Assembly (NCBI GenBank): GCA_002427055.1
Contig: DIPA01000112.1
Coordinates: 21,416 to 26,462 of the forward strand
Reading direction: 5' to 3'
Origin: Firmicutes bacterium UBA5500
GTDB lineage: Bacteria > Bacillota > UBA994 > UBA5500
Length of the DNA: 5,047 bases
Made by a program: the position numbers and the translations under genes. This document shows positions 4,503 through 5,047 of this stretch, in pieces; position 1 is the first letter of the stretch, and every line of letters begins with the position of its first letter. The notes under the pieces are model-generated. The model saw only the letters and a program-made list of their open reading frames with translations. It was not told the DNA's origin and ran no database searches.

Positions 4503-5047
4503 GTGTCAAGGGTGATCATTATCGTCTTAGATAGTTTGGGTATAGGAGCATTACCGGACGCGCATCTTTTTGGGGATGCCGGGAGTAACACCTTGGGGCA
4601 TATCCTCGACGTCTCTCCTGTTGCTCTACCCAATTTGCAGAAGTTAGGGCTAGGTAATTTGCTTGAACACCCGCATCTGGTACCAGTACCTAAACCGCAG
4701 GGCTACGTACTACGATTGGCCACTTTATCGCCGGCCAAAGATACCTTGACTGGGCATTGGGAAATGATGGGGTATCCTCAAGCAGAACCTTTTGGCACAT
4801 ATCCGCAGGGCTTCCCAGATAGTGTGATCCGTTTTCTCAGGGAGGTGAGTGGCCGTGAGATTATCGGCAATATCGCAGCCTCTGGCACCGAAATCATACG
4901 CGACCTCGGACCGGAACAGCAGCGCACAGGTGCGCTAATTGTTTACACCTCTGCTGATAGCGTTCTTCAGATAGCTGCTCATGAAGAGGTCGTGCCGCTT
5001 GAGGAATTATACCGTATTTGCGAGCTTACCCATGACTTCATGCTACA
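4503..5047 (+). CDS. deoB: Phosphopentomutase (5' part, runs off the window)
   Basis: The first 181 codons plus two bases are present, with no stop before the edge. The enzyme interconverts (deoxy)ribose 1-phosphate and 5-phosphate in the cytoplasm, feeding sugars from nucleoside phosphorolysis into central metabolism. It belongs to the alkaline-phosphatase superfamily and needs Mn2+. Visible signatures are VLDSLGIGALPDA (8-20, with metal-ligand Asp10), GDAGSNTLGHI (24-34), AKDTLTGHWEMMG (78-90, with Thr81 as the phospho-acceptor expected from the family), SGTEII (127-132) and YTSADSVLQIAAHEE (148-162), followed by the LYRICE segment. The full protein is normally about 390-400 aa, so roughly the first 45 percent is visible; the remaining metal ligands lie beyond the edge. 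The start is GTG 4503, with ATG 4494 as an in-frame alternative. In Bacillus this gene (drm) also follows xerD and is cotranscribed with pupG; that neighbour would be expected next. Confidence 0.94.
   Translation, partial: MSRVIIIVLDSLGIGALPDAHLFGDAGSNTLGHILDVSPVALPNLQKLGLGNLLEHPHLVPVPKPQGYVLRLATLSPAKDTLTGHWEMMGYPQAEPFGTYPQGFPDSVIRFLREVSGREIIGNIAASGTEIIRDLGPEQQRTGALIVYTSADSVLQIAAHEEVVPLEELYRICELTHDFML

Overview
The window carries six forward-strand genes typical of an endospore-forming Bacillota (Firmicutes). The evidence is an SpoIIM sporulation protein, strong AGGAGG-type ribosome binding sites, moderate G+C, and a spoIIM...xerD-deoB arrangement like the Bacillus subtilis neighbourhood spoIIM-fur-yqzK-xerD-drm(deoB)-pupG-dacF. 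Whether the host is a clostridium or a Negativicutes member cannot be decided from the sequence.

Layout. (1) 4-621 is spoIIM, the engulfment membrane protein; its upstream signals lie outside the window. (2) 622-709 is a short gap with an extended -10 promoter almost touching the next ribosome binding site. (3) 710-2977 is a tight pair with a 3-nt gap: a secreted, membrane-anchored D-Ala-D-Ala carboxypeptidase (PBP5/DacF type) and D-alanine--D-alanine ligase (ddl). (4) 2978-3355 holds a dyad, a candidate promoter and a gene for an 84-aa single-pass membrane protein. That gene ends at a clear Rho-independent terminator (3363-3399), so it looks like its own transcription unit. (5) 3400-4393 holds a candidate extended -10 promoter and xerD, the chromosome-dimer-resolving tyrosine recombinase. 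(6) 4394-4502 is a gap folding into one long hairpin ending in a U-run, just upstream of deoB. (7) 4503 to the window end is the 5' part of deoB (phosphopentomutase), which runs off the edge.

Functionally, the window joins spore engulfment (SpoIIM), peptidoglycan precursor synthesis and trimming (Ddl, Dac), chromosome dimer resolution (XerD) and nucleoside salvage (DeoB). The proteins are recognisable members of known families. I see no mobile element, CRISPR array, tRNA or rRNA, and no clear sign of a wholly new system. The best second-look items are non-coding: the long terminator/attenuator-like fold before deoB, the near-identical TGCYATAATT promoter cores before the carboxypeptidase gene and xerD, and the independently transcribed small membrane protein in the slot where Bacillus has yqzK. 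No gap between genes exceeds 300 bases.
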